This document shows, piece by piece, positions 1-9,322 of a stretch of DNA of 64,000 nucleotides. The stretch is from Planctomycetota bacterium. GTDB lineage: Bacteria; Planctomycetota; Phycisphaerae; Sedimentisphaerales; Anaerobacaceae. A program made the translations under genes and the position numbers. Every line of letters starts with the position of its first letter. Within the stretch, counting starts at the first letter, position 1. Where the stretch lies: positions 83,919-147,918 of the forward strand of contig VRUL01000004.1 of assembly GCA_019456145.1 (NCBI GenBank). Reading direction: 5' to 3'. Below the pieces are notes generated by a model. That model ran no database searches. It worked only from the letters and a program-made list of their open reading frames with translations, and was not told the DNA's origin.

Positions 1-96
1 CCAGATGCTAAATCGCCCGAGAACAGACCGTGACCAATTTGAAGTGCCAACCTGGTTTTTGTTTAAACGCTGTGACCGTCATATAAGGAGGCGACG

Positions 97-1236
97 ATGT
101 GGAACGCTAAGCGACCAATCCTGATTATAACGCTGATTTGTGCAGTTATGGTGCCAGTCTGTTCGGCGAGAAGCAAGGCTAAGTCGAAAAAACCTACCGC
201 CTTTGAATTACTCGATAGATACGAGGAAACGCAAGCTAAAATCAGAAGTTCTTTTATCAGCAAGCATGAAACTGCTGTTAAGTGGGAAGGATATGATAAG
301 CTCAAGCCCAATATTAAAAAGGGTCTATTGTATGAACGGCATATAAAGGTCGAACTGTGTTCAGATGGGACTAAGTACTATTCTTTTTTTAAGCAATGGG
401 GGGACAAGCCTGGCGGATTGCCAACTACCGAGGAACGTGCCGGTATTGTGCAGGTTCTTTGGGATGGCGAAGCACGTTACCAGTATATGTACTCTCCTGA
501 CATATATATGTACACTCCTGACATATCTGCTAAGGCTCGTTTGGAAAATGGCAGACTTTTTTTAACACCCAAAGCCATGGTCACATCACCTCCAAACCGG
601 ATTTGTGACGCCGCCGAGGGAGGGCAGCTTAGAGGCTTTTTTTACGGAAGCAATGAACGAATAGACTCCGATATCAGGCAGGCCGAGACAATATCGCTTC
701 AGCATAAAACTGAAAAAATTAATGGGTCGCAATGTTACGTGATTAATGCGAGAACGAAAAGATGCAAATATAAAATATGGATCGACCCCGAGCACGATTA
801 TCATATTGCCAAAGCAAGAGTCAATAGAAAATGGGGGTCTGCTTCGCGGCCGGAAAAAAGACGCATGAAACCCCCAGATGGTACCAGTCAGAATGTTATG
901 GAAAATGTTCTGTTTAAGAAAGTTAATAACATCTGGCTGCCTGTCGAGTGTGATTATACCTTGAACGTAGAACTTGTTGGCGGAGCTTATTCGAGAGCGC
1001 ATTATCATCATAAGGTGACAGAATATGTGGTCAACCCAGACCATGATGCCTTAGGGTCATTTGAACCCGATTTCATAAGGGATGGCGCCGTTGTCAAACT
1101 TATTGGTGTCAGAGGCATTAGCTATACCTGGCAGGATGGCAAGGTTGTGGACAAAAAAGGCCGGGAGGTGGATGTTGACAAGCTAATAAAGGCTGAAAGT
1201 GAAAAGGTGAAAAAGCCTAAGCCGAAAAGAAAATAA
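97..1236 (+). CDS. Secreted LolA-like (lipoprotein-sorting-type) protein, array copy 1
   Basis: A 379-residue exported protein. Residues 1-24 form a signal peptide (basic start, hydrophobic core, PVCSA cleavage region). The mature part has the pattern of planctomycetal 'outer membrane lipoprotein-sorting protein' homologues, with LWDG-type, GSQCYVI and IWIDPEHDYHIAKA motifs, a WLPVE strand and a closing TWQDGKVVDKKGREVDVDKLI region. It ends in a strongly basic tail (KVKKPKPKRK). AAGGAGG at 85-91 supports the start. The stop shares one base with the next start (TAATG at 1234-1238), so it is probably translationally coupled to the LRR gene. Two paralogues follow at 3193 and 4405. The fold assignment is from memory of the family; a role in lipoprotein or lipid handling is inference only. 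Confidence 0.75.
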   Translation: MWNAKRPILIITLICAVMVPVCSARSKAKSKKPTAFELLDRYEETQAKIRSSFISKHETAVKWEGYDKLKPNIKKGLLYERHIKVELCSDGTKYYSFFKQWGDKPGGLPTTEERAGIVQVLWDGEARYQYMYSPDIYMYTPDISAKARLENGRLFLTPKAMVTSPPNRICDAAEGGQLRGFFYGSNERIDSDIRQAETISLQHKTEKINGSQCYVINARTKRCKYKIWIDPEHDYHIAKARVNRKWGSASRPEKRRMKPPDGTSQNVMENVLFKKVNNIWLPVECDYTLNVELVGGAYSRAHYHHKVTEYVVNPDHDALGSFEPDFIRDGAVVKLIGVRGISYTWQDGKVVDKKGREVDVDKLIKAESEKVKKPKPKRK

Positions 1237-3185
1237 TGAGAAAAGCAAAGAGAACAATTTTGATTGCGATGCTGGTTTGTGCAGCTTTGGTACCCATCTG
1301 TTCGGCGGTGACCGCCACCGAAACGGCCCAACAAAAGCGTGTGAGCGCACAGGATTTGCCTCGAAAATATCAAGCAAATCAGGCGAAAGTTACTGCGCCT
1401 CAGAGCAAAGAACGCGTTGTTCACTTTCCAAAAGACAGACACTTGGGTACGCTAAGACTGCAGGACGATACGAACGAACACCCAAGTATCCTAAATACAG
1501 ATTTTGAGTATGAGTACTTCGGCTCTGCAACGGGTGATGTTACGGTTCCTGCGGGCAAGCGTCTGATACTGTTTGTCGGACAAGATGCCTGGAAGGACTT
1601 CTCACCTTTGTCAAATCTCAGACCGGACGACCTCTACCAGCTTCTTGTGTCCGGCTCCTACTCCGGCGGGCCGAAACCGGGGGATGTATGTATGAAACAT
1701 TTGGCTGGCCTGACAGGCCTAAAGCAGCTTCGCTTAGACAACACCAACATTACTTATAGAGGCCTGCGCCACGTTGTAGGACTTCAGTCTCTGAATTATT
1801 TGCAGATTTCATCAACCAGACTCGGCGACAGAGCACTGCCGTACGTCGCCGAGCTGAAACACCTCAAGACGCTGGTTTTGGGTGGCAGCAACGTTACCGA
1901 CGACGGGCTGCGGCATCTTTCCGGGATGAATTCACTTGAGGAGGTGTTCCTCTGGGTCAACAAGATCCGCGGACCGGGCCTGAGGCATCTGGCTGAGCTG
2001 CCCAATCTGCACTATCTCTTTCTGAAAGGCACAAACTATGATGGCAAGTGTAAATTCACGGACTCGTCCCTGTGGTACCTCAAGGATGTCAAATCCCTCA
2101 GGAAAATAAGATTGGCACGAGGCCTTCAAATCACAGATGTCGGGATAGCACATCTGGCCAAGCTCGCCGGACTGGAGGGGCTGAACCTTTATGGGAACCT
2201 AATTACCGACGCGGGCCTGGCCCATCTGAAGTCTCTAAATTCGCTCAAGGAATTGGACCTTAGAAAGACAAAAATCTCGTCCGGTGCGCTGATGCAGCTA
2301 AGACAGATGAAGTCGCTCGAATATCTAAAGCTCCCTTCAAGCGTGACAGATGCAGGTCTGGCTTATCTTGCCAAATTCGATAAGCTTAAGTGTCTGCATG
2401 TTGGTATTGGCGATGGCAGGATAACCGATGCCGGTCTAAGTCACGTGGCCAAGCTACATCGCCTTGAAGAACTCTCCATCAGTGGTAAAGATATCACCGA
2501 TGCAGGAATGTCCCACATTGCAAAGCTTACTAACTTAAGGTTTCTGAAGCTCTGGACCGACCAGGTAACCAATGCGGGCCTTGCCAAGCTTACTACACTG
2601 AAGTCTTTGAAAAAGCTATACATTTATAGAGCCAACATAAGCACTTCAGGATTGGCTCACCTTAATGAGCTACCTAACCTAACGGAGCTAATTGTCCATA
2701 ATCTCAAACAGGATAGTAAGCCCTTGAACATTGCAGGATTACACAACCTTAAAAAGCTTACCATACTATTCGAGCGAAAATCGGAATTTCGTGACCAGGA
2801 CCTCGCCTGCTTAGCAAAACTCATGCGTCTCAAAAGTCTGCAAATCTCACACAGGGGCATCAGTAATGAAGGTCTTAAACACCTGGCCGGCCTGACCTCT
2901 CTTAGGCGACTTTCCGTTGGAGGTAAGCTCGTGACCGACGACGGCCTGGCGCACCTGGCTAATATGAACAAATTGAGCAGCTTAACACTTACGGGAAACT
3001 TCACAGATAGAGGTCTACGTCACCTTGAACGGCTCAAGGCATTAACGCTTCTTGATTTCATGGCTGGGGCCAATTTCACCCCTACCCCTCGGGCTTTGAA
3101 TCAGTTTCGCAAAAAGATGCCCCATCTTAGCTTGCTAAGGGATTATGGAAAGAGCCAAAAGCAGCGGCCTAAATCAAGGAGATGA
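1236..3185 (+). CDS. Secreted leucine-rich-repeat protein, array copy 1
   Basis: A 649-residue protein with a signal peptide (MRKAKRTILIAMLVCAALV...CSA) that closely matches those of the neighbouring LolA-like proteins at DNA level. After a roughly 130-residue N-terminal region containing VVHFPKDRHLG and GDVTVPAGKRL, about 17 leucine-rich repeats of about 24 residues run to near residue 620. They carry the bacterial consensus (V/I)TDAGLAHLxxLxxLxxLxL. The C-terminus is basic (KSQKQRPKSRR). It starts by one-base overlap with the upstream gene, and its final codons overlap the Shine-Dalgarno of the next gene. Such repeats form curved binding surfaces; the ligand is unknown. A paralogue lies at 5487-7277. 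Confidence 0.8.
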   Translation: MRKAKRTILIAMLVCAALVPICSAVTATETAQQKRVSAQDLPRKYQANQAKVTAPQSKERVVHFPKDRHLGTLRLQDDTNEHPSILNTDFEYEYFGSATGDVTVPAGKRLILFVGQDAWKDFSPLSNLRPDDLYQLLVSGSYSGGPKPGDVCMKHLAGLTGLKQLRLDNTNITYRGLRHVVGLQSLNYLQISSTRLGDRALPYVAELKHLKTLVLGGSNVTDDGLRHLSGMNSLEEVFLWVNKIRGPGLRHLAELPNLHYLFLKGTNYDGKCKFTDSSLWYLKDVKSLRKIRLARGLQITDVGIAHLAKLAGLEGLNLYGNLITDAGLAHLKSLNSLKELDLRKTKISSGALMQLRQMKSLEYLKLPSSVTDAGLAYLAKFDKLKCLHVGIGDGRITDAGLSHVAKLHRLEELSISGKDITDAGMSHIAKLTNLRFLKLWTDQVTNAGLAKLTTLKSLKKLYIYRANISTSGLAHLNELPNLTELIVHNLKQDSKPLNIAGLHNLKKLTILFERKSEFRDQDLACLAKLMRLKSLQISHRGISNEGLKHLAGLTSLRRLSVGGKLVTDDGLAHLANMNKLSSLTLTGNFTDRGLRHLERLKALTLLDFMAGANFTPTPRALNQFRKKMPHLSLLRDYGKSQKQRPKSRR

Positions 3186-3192
3186 CATTGAG

Positions 3193-4224
3193 ATGGCTGC
3201 ATTTAACTCCATCAAAAAAATTCTGTCCGCAATGCTGATTTGTGCAGTTGTGGTGCCGGTCTGTTCGGCGAGAAGCAGGCGCAGCAAAGCCAAACCCATA
3301 CGCATGAGCATTTTGGAGATCCTGGACAAATTTACAGAAACCCAAGAGAAATTACAATCCTTTATCATCAAAACTCGAGTCGAGACGAAAGGCATAGCAA
3401 ATAAGAAAAAAGCAACCGCAAAAGTTACTTCAGAGTTTCGGTTTGATGGAAACCGCTCTAGCGTACGTTTTCATACTTTTAGAGATAACGAACGCTCCTA
3501 TAATAGTCGTCTCTGGGACGGCCATTCACGTTATGAACATGCTCGCGGAAGAGACAAACCAGGACGTGTGGTTATTACAAGGGAGAGAAATGAAAAGCAA
3601 GAAAAACAACGTATTTCCCGAGGGTCATTAATTGGTAAAACTATGGGCTATTATTACGGTGACGACGAGCGTATCGATACAATATTACGCAAAGCTATCA
3701 AAAGAGGTGAAAGTGTATCTGTACAGGACAAAATGGAAAAAATTGGAGGCTCAGATTGTTATGTTCTAAAAGCCCTGACAAAACGAGGGGAATTCACTAT
3801 TTGGTTAGACCCGGAGAAGGATTATAATATTGTAAAAGCAATTTCTAAAAAAGGAAAAGGAGGTTTATTTTACAAGTTGCCCCCGCTGAAAGAAGGAGAA
3901 TATAGTTATTTTATACTTAACAGTATCCAATATAAAAAAATTGGCGATACATGGCTTCCTCAAAAAACTGAATGGCACAGAAAAAGAAAAGCATTGGGAG
4001 GAAAGTATTTTGAAGGTGTAACAAATTGCACTTTCACGCAAATTACTCTCAACCCTGACCATGATTCTCTTGGTTCCTTTGTTCCAGATGATATTATGAA
4101 TGGAGCAAGAGTATATATTGTAGGTATACCAGTTAAAATAAAATACACGTGGCAAGATGTCAAGGTTGTGGACAAAGATGGCCGGGAGGTGGATGTGGAC
4201 AAGCTAATAAAGGCTGAAAGTTAA
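3193..4224 (+). CDS. Secreted LolA-like protein, array copy 2 (basic tail lost)
   Basis: A longer reading frame begins at 3145, but I place the start at 3193 because AAGGAG (3176-3181) is well spaced and the signal peptide (MAAFNSIKKILSAMLICAVV...CSA) begins there; this gives 343 residues. The mature protein matches the copies at 97 and 4405 (LWDGHSRYE, GSDCYVLKA, IWLDPEKDYNIVKA, WLPQ, DHDSLGSF, TWQDVKVVDKDGREVDVDKLIKAES). In both paralogues the AES triplet is followed by GAA and then the KVKK basic tail; here the GAA is TAA (4222-4224), so the protein lacks about 11 tail residues. The sequence after the stop still encodes a recognisable tail, so this is a point nonsense change and not a deletion. 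Function is as uncertain as for its paralogues. Confidence 0.72.
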   Translation: MAAFNSIKKILSAMLICAVVVPVCSARSRRSKAKPIRMSILEILDKFTETQEKLQSFIIKTRVETKGIANKKKATAKVTSEFRFDGNRSSVRFHTFRDNERSYNSRLWDGHSRYEHARGRDKPGRVVITRERNEKQEKQRISRGSLIGKTMGYYYGDDERIDTILRKAIKRGESVSVQDKMEKIGGSDCYVLKALTKRGEFTIWLDPEKDYNIVKAISKKGKGGLFYKLPPLKEGEYSYFILNSIQYKKIGDTWLPQKTEWHRKRKALGGKYFEGVTNCTFTQITLNPDHDSLGSFVPDDIMNGARVYIVGIPVKIKYTWQDVKVVDKDGREVDVDKLIKAES

Positions 4225-4256
4225 AAGGTGAAGAAGCGTAAGCCGAAAAGAAGATA

Positions 4257-4355
4257 ATGAGAAGAGCAAAGAGAACAATTTTGATTGCAATGCTGATTTG
4301 TGTTGTTACGGTGCCGGTCTGCTGGGCAAAAAGAATGAAAATGTTGATTGAATAA
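4257..4355 (+). pseudogene. Orphan signal-peptide relic of a third LRR gene
   Basis: A 32-codon frame (MRRAKRTILIAMLICVVTVP...) is almost identical to the signal peptide of the LRR gene at 5487 and begins at the same TAATG junction that links the LolA-like and LRR genes elsewhere in the array. After the cleavage region it runs only about 10 more codons to a stop at 4353-4355, with no LRR sequence before the next LolA-like gene. The simplest reading is that an LRR gene once followed copy 2 and was deleted, leaving its 5' end. It could still be translated as a tiny exported peptide, but nothing suggests a function. Confidence 0.65.
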
Positions 4356-4404
4356 GGACTTTGATGAGGACCTTGTTCTTTGTTTTTTGTTAAAGGAGAA
4401 GAAA

Positions 4405-5487
4405 ATGAATAAGAGGAAATGCTTTTTACCGGTAAGTATTCTATGTATGTTATCTGTATCAGTTCCCATAGTTGCAGCAGGTTCTCCGGATGCCAGAGAT
4501 GCCAGGAAAGTGTTACGTAGATTTGCAAAAGCGCGAGAGAATTATACTTCTTTTATTTTAGAAGCTAAGACAAAAACGACGTTTAATTATCCTCAACAGC
4601 ATTGGAAGGGTGAACAGTATAGTAACGCTGAATACAGATTTGATGGTAACCGAGGCAGAGAGTGTTTCTCTCTATGGGGTAACGTGGACATGTATTCCAC
4701 CGATGTTCCTGAAAACCAGGCGCAGTATAGCAGCAATCTGTGGGATGGGAAAGACCATTATACTTATAATAGACCTTCTGCCATTGGGACTAAGCCTGGT
4801 CGCGTGGCAATATCACAAAAAGAGGATCCAGAAGGTGTCCCAAAAACCCGGACAACTTTCGTGCAAAACAGTGTTTTTCCCGGTCTGATTATGGGGTACT
4901 ATCAGGGTGACAGTGGCAAGCGGATAAGCGAAGTATTGGGTCGCGCCAAACAGCTTCAACTAAGACAAGAAAAATTAAGAGGTGTAGATTGTTATGTTAT
5001 AGACGCGGTAGTGCGAGGAAAAGGTAAATATACACTCTGGATCGATCCAATTCATGATTATCATATTGCAAAAATACATGTTCAGCGTAGAGGAAATGAT
5101 TATTATAACACTAGTAAAATACCGAAAAATGATTCTTCCGATGAATTGTATGAGGTTTTGCGTTTTCAGAAAATTGAAGATTCGTGGTTTCCACTTGAAT
5201 ACAAAACAAAAACTGAAACGCGCATGCGTGGGAATTTGGGAACCTTTGAAAGAAATGCGAAGATCACACATATTGTTTTGGACCCGGACCATGATGCACT
5301 TGGATCCTTTCTTCCGGATGATGTTCCCAATGGAAGTGTTGTAAGGTTGCTTTCACTGCCGCCCAGTATGAAGTTTGTCTGGCAGGATGGGGTTGTTGTG
5401 GACAAAGATGGGCGGAAGGTGGATGTGGGCAAGCTAATAAAGGCTGAAAGTGAAAAGGTTAAAAAGCCTAAGCCGAAAAGAAGATAA
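4405..5487 (+). CDS. Secreted LolA-like protein, array copy 3
   Basis: The open frame reaches back to 4348. The start at 4405 is preferred because AAAGGAG lies just upstream (about 4392-4398) and a signal peptide begins here (MNKRKCFLPVSILCMLSVSVPIVAAG), giving 360 residues. This signal peptide is unlike the others in the array, but the mature domain is clearly paralogous: LWDGKDHYTY, GVDCYVIDA, TLWIDPIHDYHIAKI, SWFPLEYK, DPDHDALGSFLPDD and WQDGVVVDKDGRKVDVGKLI. The basic tail KVKKPKPKRR is present. Its stop overlaps the next LRR start by one base (TAATG at 5485-5489), repeating the coupling seen at 1236. Confidence 0.75.
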   Translation: MNKRKCFLPVSILCMLSVSVPIVAAGSPDARDARKVLRRFAKARENYTSFILEAKTKTTFNYPQQHWKGEQYSNAEYRFDGNRGRECFSLWGNVDMYSTDVPENQAQYSSNLWDGKDHYTYNRPSAIGTKPGRVAISQKEDPEGVPKTRTTFVQNSVFPGLIMGYYQGDSGKRISEVLGRAKQLQLRQEKLRGVDCYVIDAVVRGKGKYTLWIDPIHDYHIAKIHVQRRGNDYYNTSKIPKNDSSDELYEVLRFQKIEDSWFPLEYKTKTETRMRGNLGTFERNAKITHIVLDPDHDALGSFLPDDVPNGSVVRLLSLPPSMKFVWQDGVVVDKDGRKVDVGKLIKAESEKVKKPKPKRR

Positions 5488-7277
5488 TGAGAAGAGCAAA
5501 GAGAACAATTTTAATTGCAATGCTGATTTGCGTGGTTTTCGTGCCGGTCTGTTCGGCCAAAGCAAACAGAGGGACAGCCAAGACGCGTGTGATTCATTTT
5601 CCCAAGGATAGGTCTATTGGGTGGCTTTATCAGGTGGAGAGGCCATTACCAAAAGATTGTTTGTGGCACGAAGTGCTTGTCTGGGAGAGGAAACGGTTGG
5701 GTGAAGCTCAAGGTGATGTAAGAGTGCCGGCAGACAAAATGCTCAGGCTCGATCTTGGCAAGAACGCGTGGAAGGGCGGCCGGCCCTTTGCGGGCCTGAA
5801 ACCCGACGATATCCAGATACTGAACTTCTACCAGTACTCTCACGCCGGTGATTCGGTGTTGAAAGATGTCGCGCGGTTAACCAGTGTGGAGGTGCTTTTC
5901 TTTGGGGAGGGTAATTTCTCAGAAAGAGGGCTTAAACATCTTACTGTACTCAAGCAGCTTAAGGCCCTTTCGCTGCCGGGGCGTACTCACAGCCGAGGAT
6001 TGACTTACCTCAGTAAATTACCGTCACTCGAATATCTCTGTTTTGGAGGACCAATGGTTACCGATGCCAAAATAGTCCATATTGGAAGACTAACCTCATT
6101 AACACAATTAAGTCTCGGCGGAAGCAAGGTAGGCAAGGGCCTGGCGCATCTGAAAGGCCTCAAATCACTGCGGTTCCTTAGCCTGGCAGCTACGCGGAAC
6201 GAACACATTGACAAGCACCTGGCGCATATAGCTGAGCTTACCAACATCGAGGAATTTGACCTTGGAGATACACTGGTCGGCGACGCGGGTTTGGAACATC
6301 TTAAAGGTATGATAAAACTGAAAAAGCTCAATATCGGTAATCGCTATTATTCTGTTTCGCACAACATCACAGATGCTGGAATGGTTCATTTAAATAATCT
6401 GAAATCGTTGGAAGAACTCCAACTGTCTCATACGGGTGTAACCGACATTGGTCTTGCTCAACTTGCCGGCCTGAACGCACTCAAGAAGCTAAATGTGGGC
6501 AGAGATGTAACTGACGAAGGGATGTCCGCGTTGGCAAAAATGAAATCGTTAGAGGACCTTAATATCAGCAGCCCCCATGTAACCGATGCCGGTATGGAAA
6601 AGCTGGCCCAGTGTCCTCATCTTAAGTTTCTGAATCTGGGAAGGTGCCCTGTAACCGATAGAGGTTTAGCCCGCCTGGTAAAACTTAAAACACTTACTAA
6701 ACTCAGTCTCAGGAGAACTCAGGTAACCGGGAGCGGGTTGACCGTTCTAAAAGAGCTGCCTTTGCTGACGGAGTTCAACGTTCACAACATAGATTTTGGC
6801 GAAGCCGGCATGGCTCATCTTGCCGGTTTGAAGTCGCTGGAGCGCTTATGGATATATGGGCCTGAAGGAAAAATCACGGATGATGACCTGGCGGATTTGT
6901 CACGCGTAACATCCTTGAAGAATCTGCAAATTACTATCCTCGATAGTTCGCAATCGTTGATTACGGACCAGGGGCTGGCCCATCTGGCGAATCTGAAGGC
7001 CCTGGAGTCCTTGAATATACACTCATGCCAGAAGGTTACCGATGCCGGACTGAGGCATTTTGAAGGTATTGCTTCCCTTAAGAGACTGCGCCTGGACTTC
7101 TCTCGAATCACCAAAGCAGGAATCGCTCGTCTGAAAGCAAAAATACCAGGCGTTGAAGTAATTGTGCAACGTCCTGTCCCACGCCGAAATGCTCAACCTG
7201 AGCTGCGAAATAAGCCAGGAAGAACCGTGCAGAGACGCTCTCCACGCCCACGACCTCGATTAAGGAGACGGCGCTGA
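5487..7277 (+). CDS. Secreted leucine-rich-repeat protein, array copy 2
   Basis: A 596-residue paralogue of the LRR protein at 1236. It has a signal peptide (MRRAKRTILIAMLICVVFVPVCSA) and an N-terminal region with the shared VIHFPKDRSIG and GDVRVPADKMLRLDLGKNAWK motifs. From about residue 115 to 560 it carries around 17 LRRs of the (V/I)TDAGL type. The C-terminus is unusually basic and Pro/Arg-rich (RSPRPRPRLRRRR). It is coupled to the LolA-like gene upstream by a one-base overlap and is the last gene of the array. The shared N-terminal motif shows that both LRR proteins descend from one gene with the same pre-LRR domain; its role is unknown. Confidence 0.8.
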   Translation: MRRAKRTILIAMLICVVFVPVCSAKANRGTAKTRVIHFPKDRSIGWLYQVERPLPKDCLWHEVLVWERKRLGEAQGDVRVPADKMLRLDLGKNAWKGGRPFAGLKPDDIQILNFYQYSHAGDSVLKDVARLTSVEVLFFGEGNFSERGLKHLTVLKQLKALSLPGRTHSRGLTYLSKLPSLEYLCFGGPMVTDAKIVHIGRLTSLTQLSLGGSKVGKGLAHLKGLKSLRFLSLAATRNEHIDKHLAHIAELTNIEEFDLGDTLVGDAGLEHLKGMIKLKKLNIGNRYYSVSHNITDAGMVHLNNLKSLEELQLSHTGVTDIGLAQLAGLNALKKLNVGRDVTDEGMSALAKMKSLEDLNISSPHVTDAGMEKLAQCPHLKFLNLGRCPVTDRGLARLVKLKTLTKLSLRRTQVTGSGLTVLKELPLLTEFNVHNIDFGEAGMAHLAGLKSLERLWIYGPEGKITDDDLADLSRVTSLKNLQITILDSSQSLITDQGLAHLANLKALESLNIHSCQKVTDAGLRHFEGIASLKRLRLDFSRITKAGIARLKAKIPGVEVIVQRPVPRRNAQPELRNKPGRTVQRRSPRPRPRLRRRR

Positions 7278-7308
7278 AATTGCCTGGATTAGTAAGAACA
7301 GTTTCAGC
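7273..7308 (+). terminator. Possible weak terminator after the LRR array
   Basis: GCTGAAA (7273-7279) can pair with TTTCAGC (7302-7308) across a 22-base loop, with a short GCCT/AGGC hairpin and a T5 run just after (7307-7325). The stem starts within the stop region of the LRR gene. The long loop makes this a weak candidate. Confidence 0.25.
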
Positions 7309-7385
7309 CTGTGAGGCGAATTTTTAGTTTAACAGTGTGTAACTTTTCAATCAATAAAAGCTAAAAAGCCAAAAGTAAGGGACTT

Positions 7386-8414
7386 TCAATTTTTGCTTTT
7401 GTCTTTAGCAGCCGTCTTAGGGATTATCACTTTGATTTGGTGAATGAAGGCCATCTCCTGCTCATCCAGTTGGTCGAAGAGCCGAGCCTCGCGCATATCA
7501 AACGAGCGTCGAGGCTTGCTTTGCGGTTTGTCTTTCTGGTCGCCATTGTGCAGGCACCAGCCGGCAGCGCCCGACTCTAAAGCACCTTTCAAATCGGCTA
7601 AAAAGTCTTCAGCATTCGGCTGCCACCTTTTCGGTGTGAAACCTCTGCGAAATGGTTCCTGATAATGGACCGGCACCGTTCGGCCTAATTGCTTCATCAG
7701 CTCAAAGTATTTTTTTGTCTGAGCAGCGGTTTGTCCTGCTGATTTCGCGTGTCGCGGGCGGTGGGGGGCTAAAAAGTCAACGCGGGCATCAAGAAGGATT
7801 GTTTTAAGTTCATCCTTTTTGATGTCTCCAACGTATGAAGCAGTAACCAGACGGTCAGGATCGAGCCCTTTTATAAACTTTCTTAATTTGGCCAATTCCT
7901 CGGTCGAGACAAATCGCTTGTCGCGAATGTTTCTTTCGTTTCCCATATCGAGATACCAGTTGCGGTAAGGCATCAGGGATGTAACGATAGTTTTAGCGGC
8001 ACGGCGCAATGCCTCGGGGCTTTGTAGCCGAACAGGGCCGGTAATACCATTGCCGCGTGAAAGAGTCACATCAACGATAATACTTCTGCGATTACATTCG
8101 GCCACCAGCCATTGAAGCTTGGCCAGGTAAGGTCCGCGCGGCTTTCCCTGTGGGCCAACAACCGAGACCTTATTGCCGAACGCTCCCCATGTCGCCCAGA
8201 GGCGGAACCAGTTGAAGCCATTTTTTTGCATATCATCGAGGTCGCGCCGGATGAAATCCTTGGATGCACCGAGCGCGCCATAGTAGCTGACGCCTAATAG
8301 AAAGGTCGGTTTGCCGTTGATGGTAAACTGCTTGCCATCAATGCCAAGCTCTGTGCCGGCGCCGGCAACAGCACTAACTGTTAAGACGCTTAAAAGAAAA
8401 ATAGTCTTCATCAT
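7386..8414 (-). CDS. Exported clan-A-type (cellulase-like) glycoside hydrolase
   Basis: A 342-residue protein with a signal peptide (residues 1-19, cut near AVAGAG). The barrel opens with FTINGKPTFLLGVSYYGALG and FNWFRLWATWG, typical of clan GH-A TIM barrels that carry a catalytic Asn-Glu pair. Residue E160 in MGNERN fits the acid/base and E253 in VHYQEPFRR fits the nucleophile. The C-terminal tail is Lys-rich. AGGAG precedes the tandem ATGATG start. It lies 24 bases after dapA on the same strand, so it may be the distal gene of pdxJ-dapA-GH, though nothing links the functions. Substrate cannot be predicted. Confidence 0.7.
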   Translation of the reverse strand: MMKTIFLLSVLTVSAVAGAGTELGIDGKQFTINGKPTFLLGVSYYGALGASKDFIRRDLDDMQKNGFNWFRLWATWGAFGNKVSVVGPQGKPRGPYLAKLQWLVAECNRRSIIVDVTLSRGNGITGPVRLQSPEALRRAAKTIVTSLMPYRNWYLDMGNERNIRDKRFVSTEELAKLRKFIKGLDPDRLVTASYVGDIKKDELKTILLDARVDFLAPHRPRHAKSAGQTAAQTKKYFELMKQLGRTVPVHYQEPFRRGFTPKRWQPNAEDFLADLKGALESGAAGWCLHNGDQKDKPQSKPRRSFDMREARLFDQLDEQEMAFIHQIKVIIPKTAAKDKSKN

Positions 8415-8438
8415 TTTTTCTCCTGTTAAAAGGTGTTC

Positions 8439-9311
8439 TTATTGCAGCAGGCCGTATGTTTCCAGTGTTTGTCGCAAGATAGCCTTTTTGTCTTCGTCCA
8501 GAGGCGTCATAGGCAGACGCATTTCATCCGAAGCCAGATTCAGCATCGAGATTGCCGCCTTGATTGGTATTGGGTTGGTTGCCAGGCTGAGAAGATTTCT
8601 GCATAGGGCAAAGAGCTTGTTGTGCCATTGCCTGGCTGAAACCAAATCGCCTTCGAGGATTAGATCGGTCATTGCCTTGACGTCTGCGGGGACGATGTTC
8701 GCCACGACGCTAACAACGCCTTTACCGCCGACCGAAGCGATGGGCAGCGTAAGAGAATCATCTCCTGAGAGGATGGTGAGGTCGCAGCGGGTCGCGATTT
8801 CACTGGCATGGTCGAGCTTGCCGGTCGCCTCCTTTACGGCAACGATATTCTCAAATTCAGCCAGGCGGACGATTGTATCTGGTGTCATGCCGGCTCCGCA
8901 TCGACCGGGTATGTCGTATAATACTATCGGCAGGTCAACCTCTTCGGCTATTGCCTTGAAATGCTGATAAAACCCTTCCTGCATGGGCTTGTTATAATAC
9001 GGGTCGACCTGCAGGGTGGCATCGGCACCGACCTTTTTTGAAAATGCCGCCAGTTCGATTGCCTCAGCGGTCGAGTTCGAGCCGGCCCCGGCTATTACGG
9101 GGACTTTACCGCCGACGGCTTTGACCACTCTTTCGATAACTTCTTTGTGCTCTTCGTGACTTAGGGTAGGTGATTCGCCGGTCGTGCCTACCGGTACAAT
9201 CCCGTCTATGCCGTTTTCCAGTTGAAAGTCAACCAGCTCATCGAGCGTTTCAAAATCGATTTTGCCGTTCTGAAAAGGCGTAATCAACGCCACCATTGCT
9301 CCTGTAAACAT
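8439..9311 (-). CDS. dapA: 4-hydroxy-tetrahydrodipicolinate synthase
   Basis: DapA condenses pyruvate with aspartate semialdehyde in the diaminopimelate/lysine pathway in the cytoplasm. The 290-residue length is standard. Visible family features are the substrate-binding GTTGES motif (residues 42-47), DPYYNKP around 103-109, the catalytic Tyr in VLYDIPGR (Y132) and the Schiff-base Lys in VAVKEATG (K160). An AAAGGAG Shine-Dalgarno precedes the ATG. pdxJ ends 11 bases upstream, so the two are likely co-transcribed. Confidence 0.95.
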   Translation of the reverse strand: MFTGAMVALITPFQNGKIDFETLDELVDFQLENGIDGIVPVGTTGESPTLSHEEHKEVIERVVKAVGGKVPVIAGAGSNSTAEAIELAAFSKKVGADATLQVDPYYNKPMQEGFYQHFKAIAEEVDLPIVLYDIPGRCGAGMTPDTIVRLAEFENIVAVKEATGKLDHASEIATRCDLTILSGDDSLTLPIASVGGKGVVSVVANIVPADVKAMTDLILEGDLVSARQWHNKLFALCRNLLSLATNPIPIKAAISMLNLASDEMRLPMTPLDEDKKAILRQTLETYGLLQ

Positions 9312-9322
9312 TTTTCTCTCCT

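Noticed and set aside
586..1044. A 152-codon minus-strand frame
   Set aside because: Antisense shadow of the LolA-like gene.
8311..8967. A 218-codon plus-strand frame opposite dapA
   Set aside because: Shadow of dapA and the hydrolase on the minus strand; no protein-like features.
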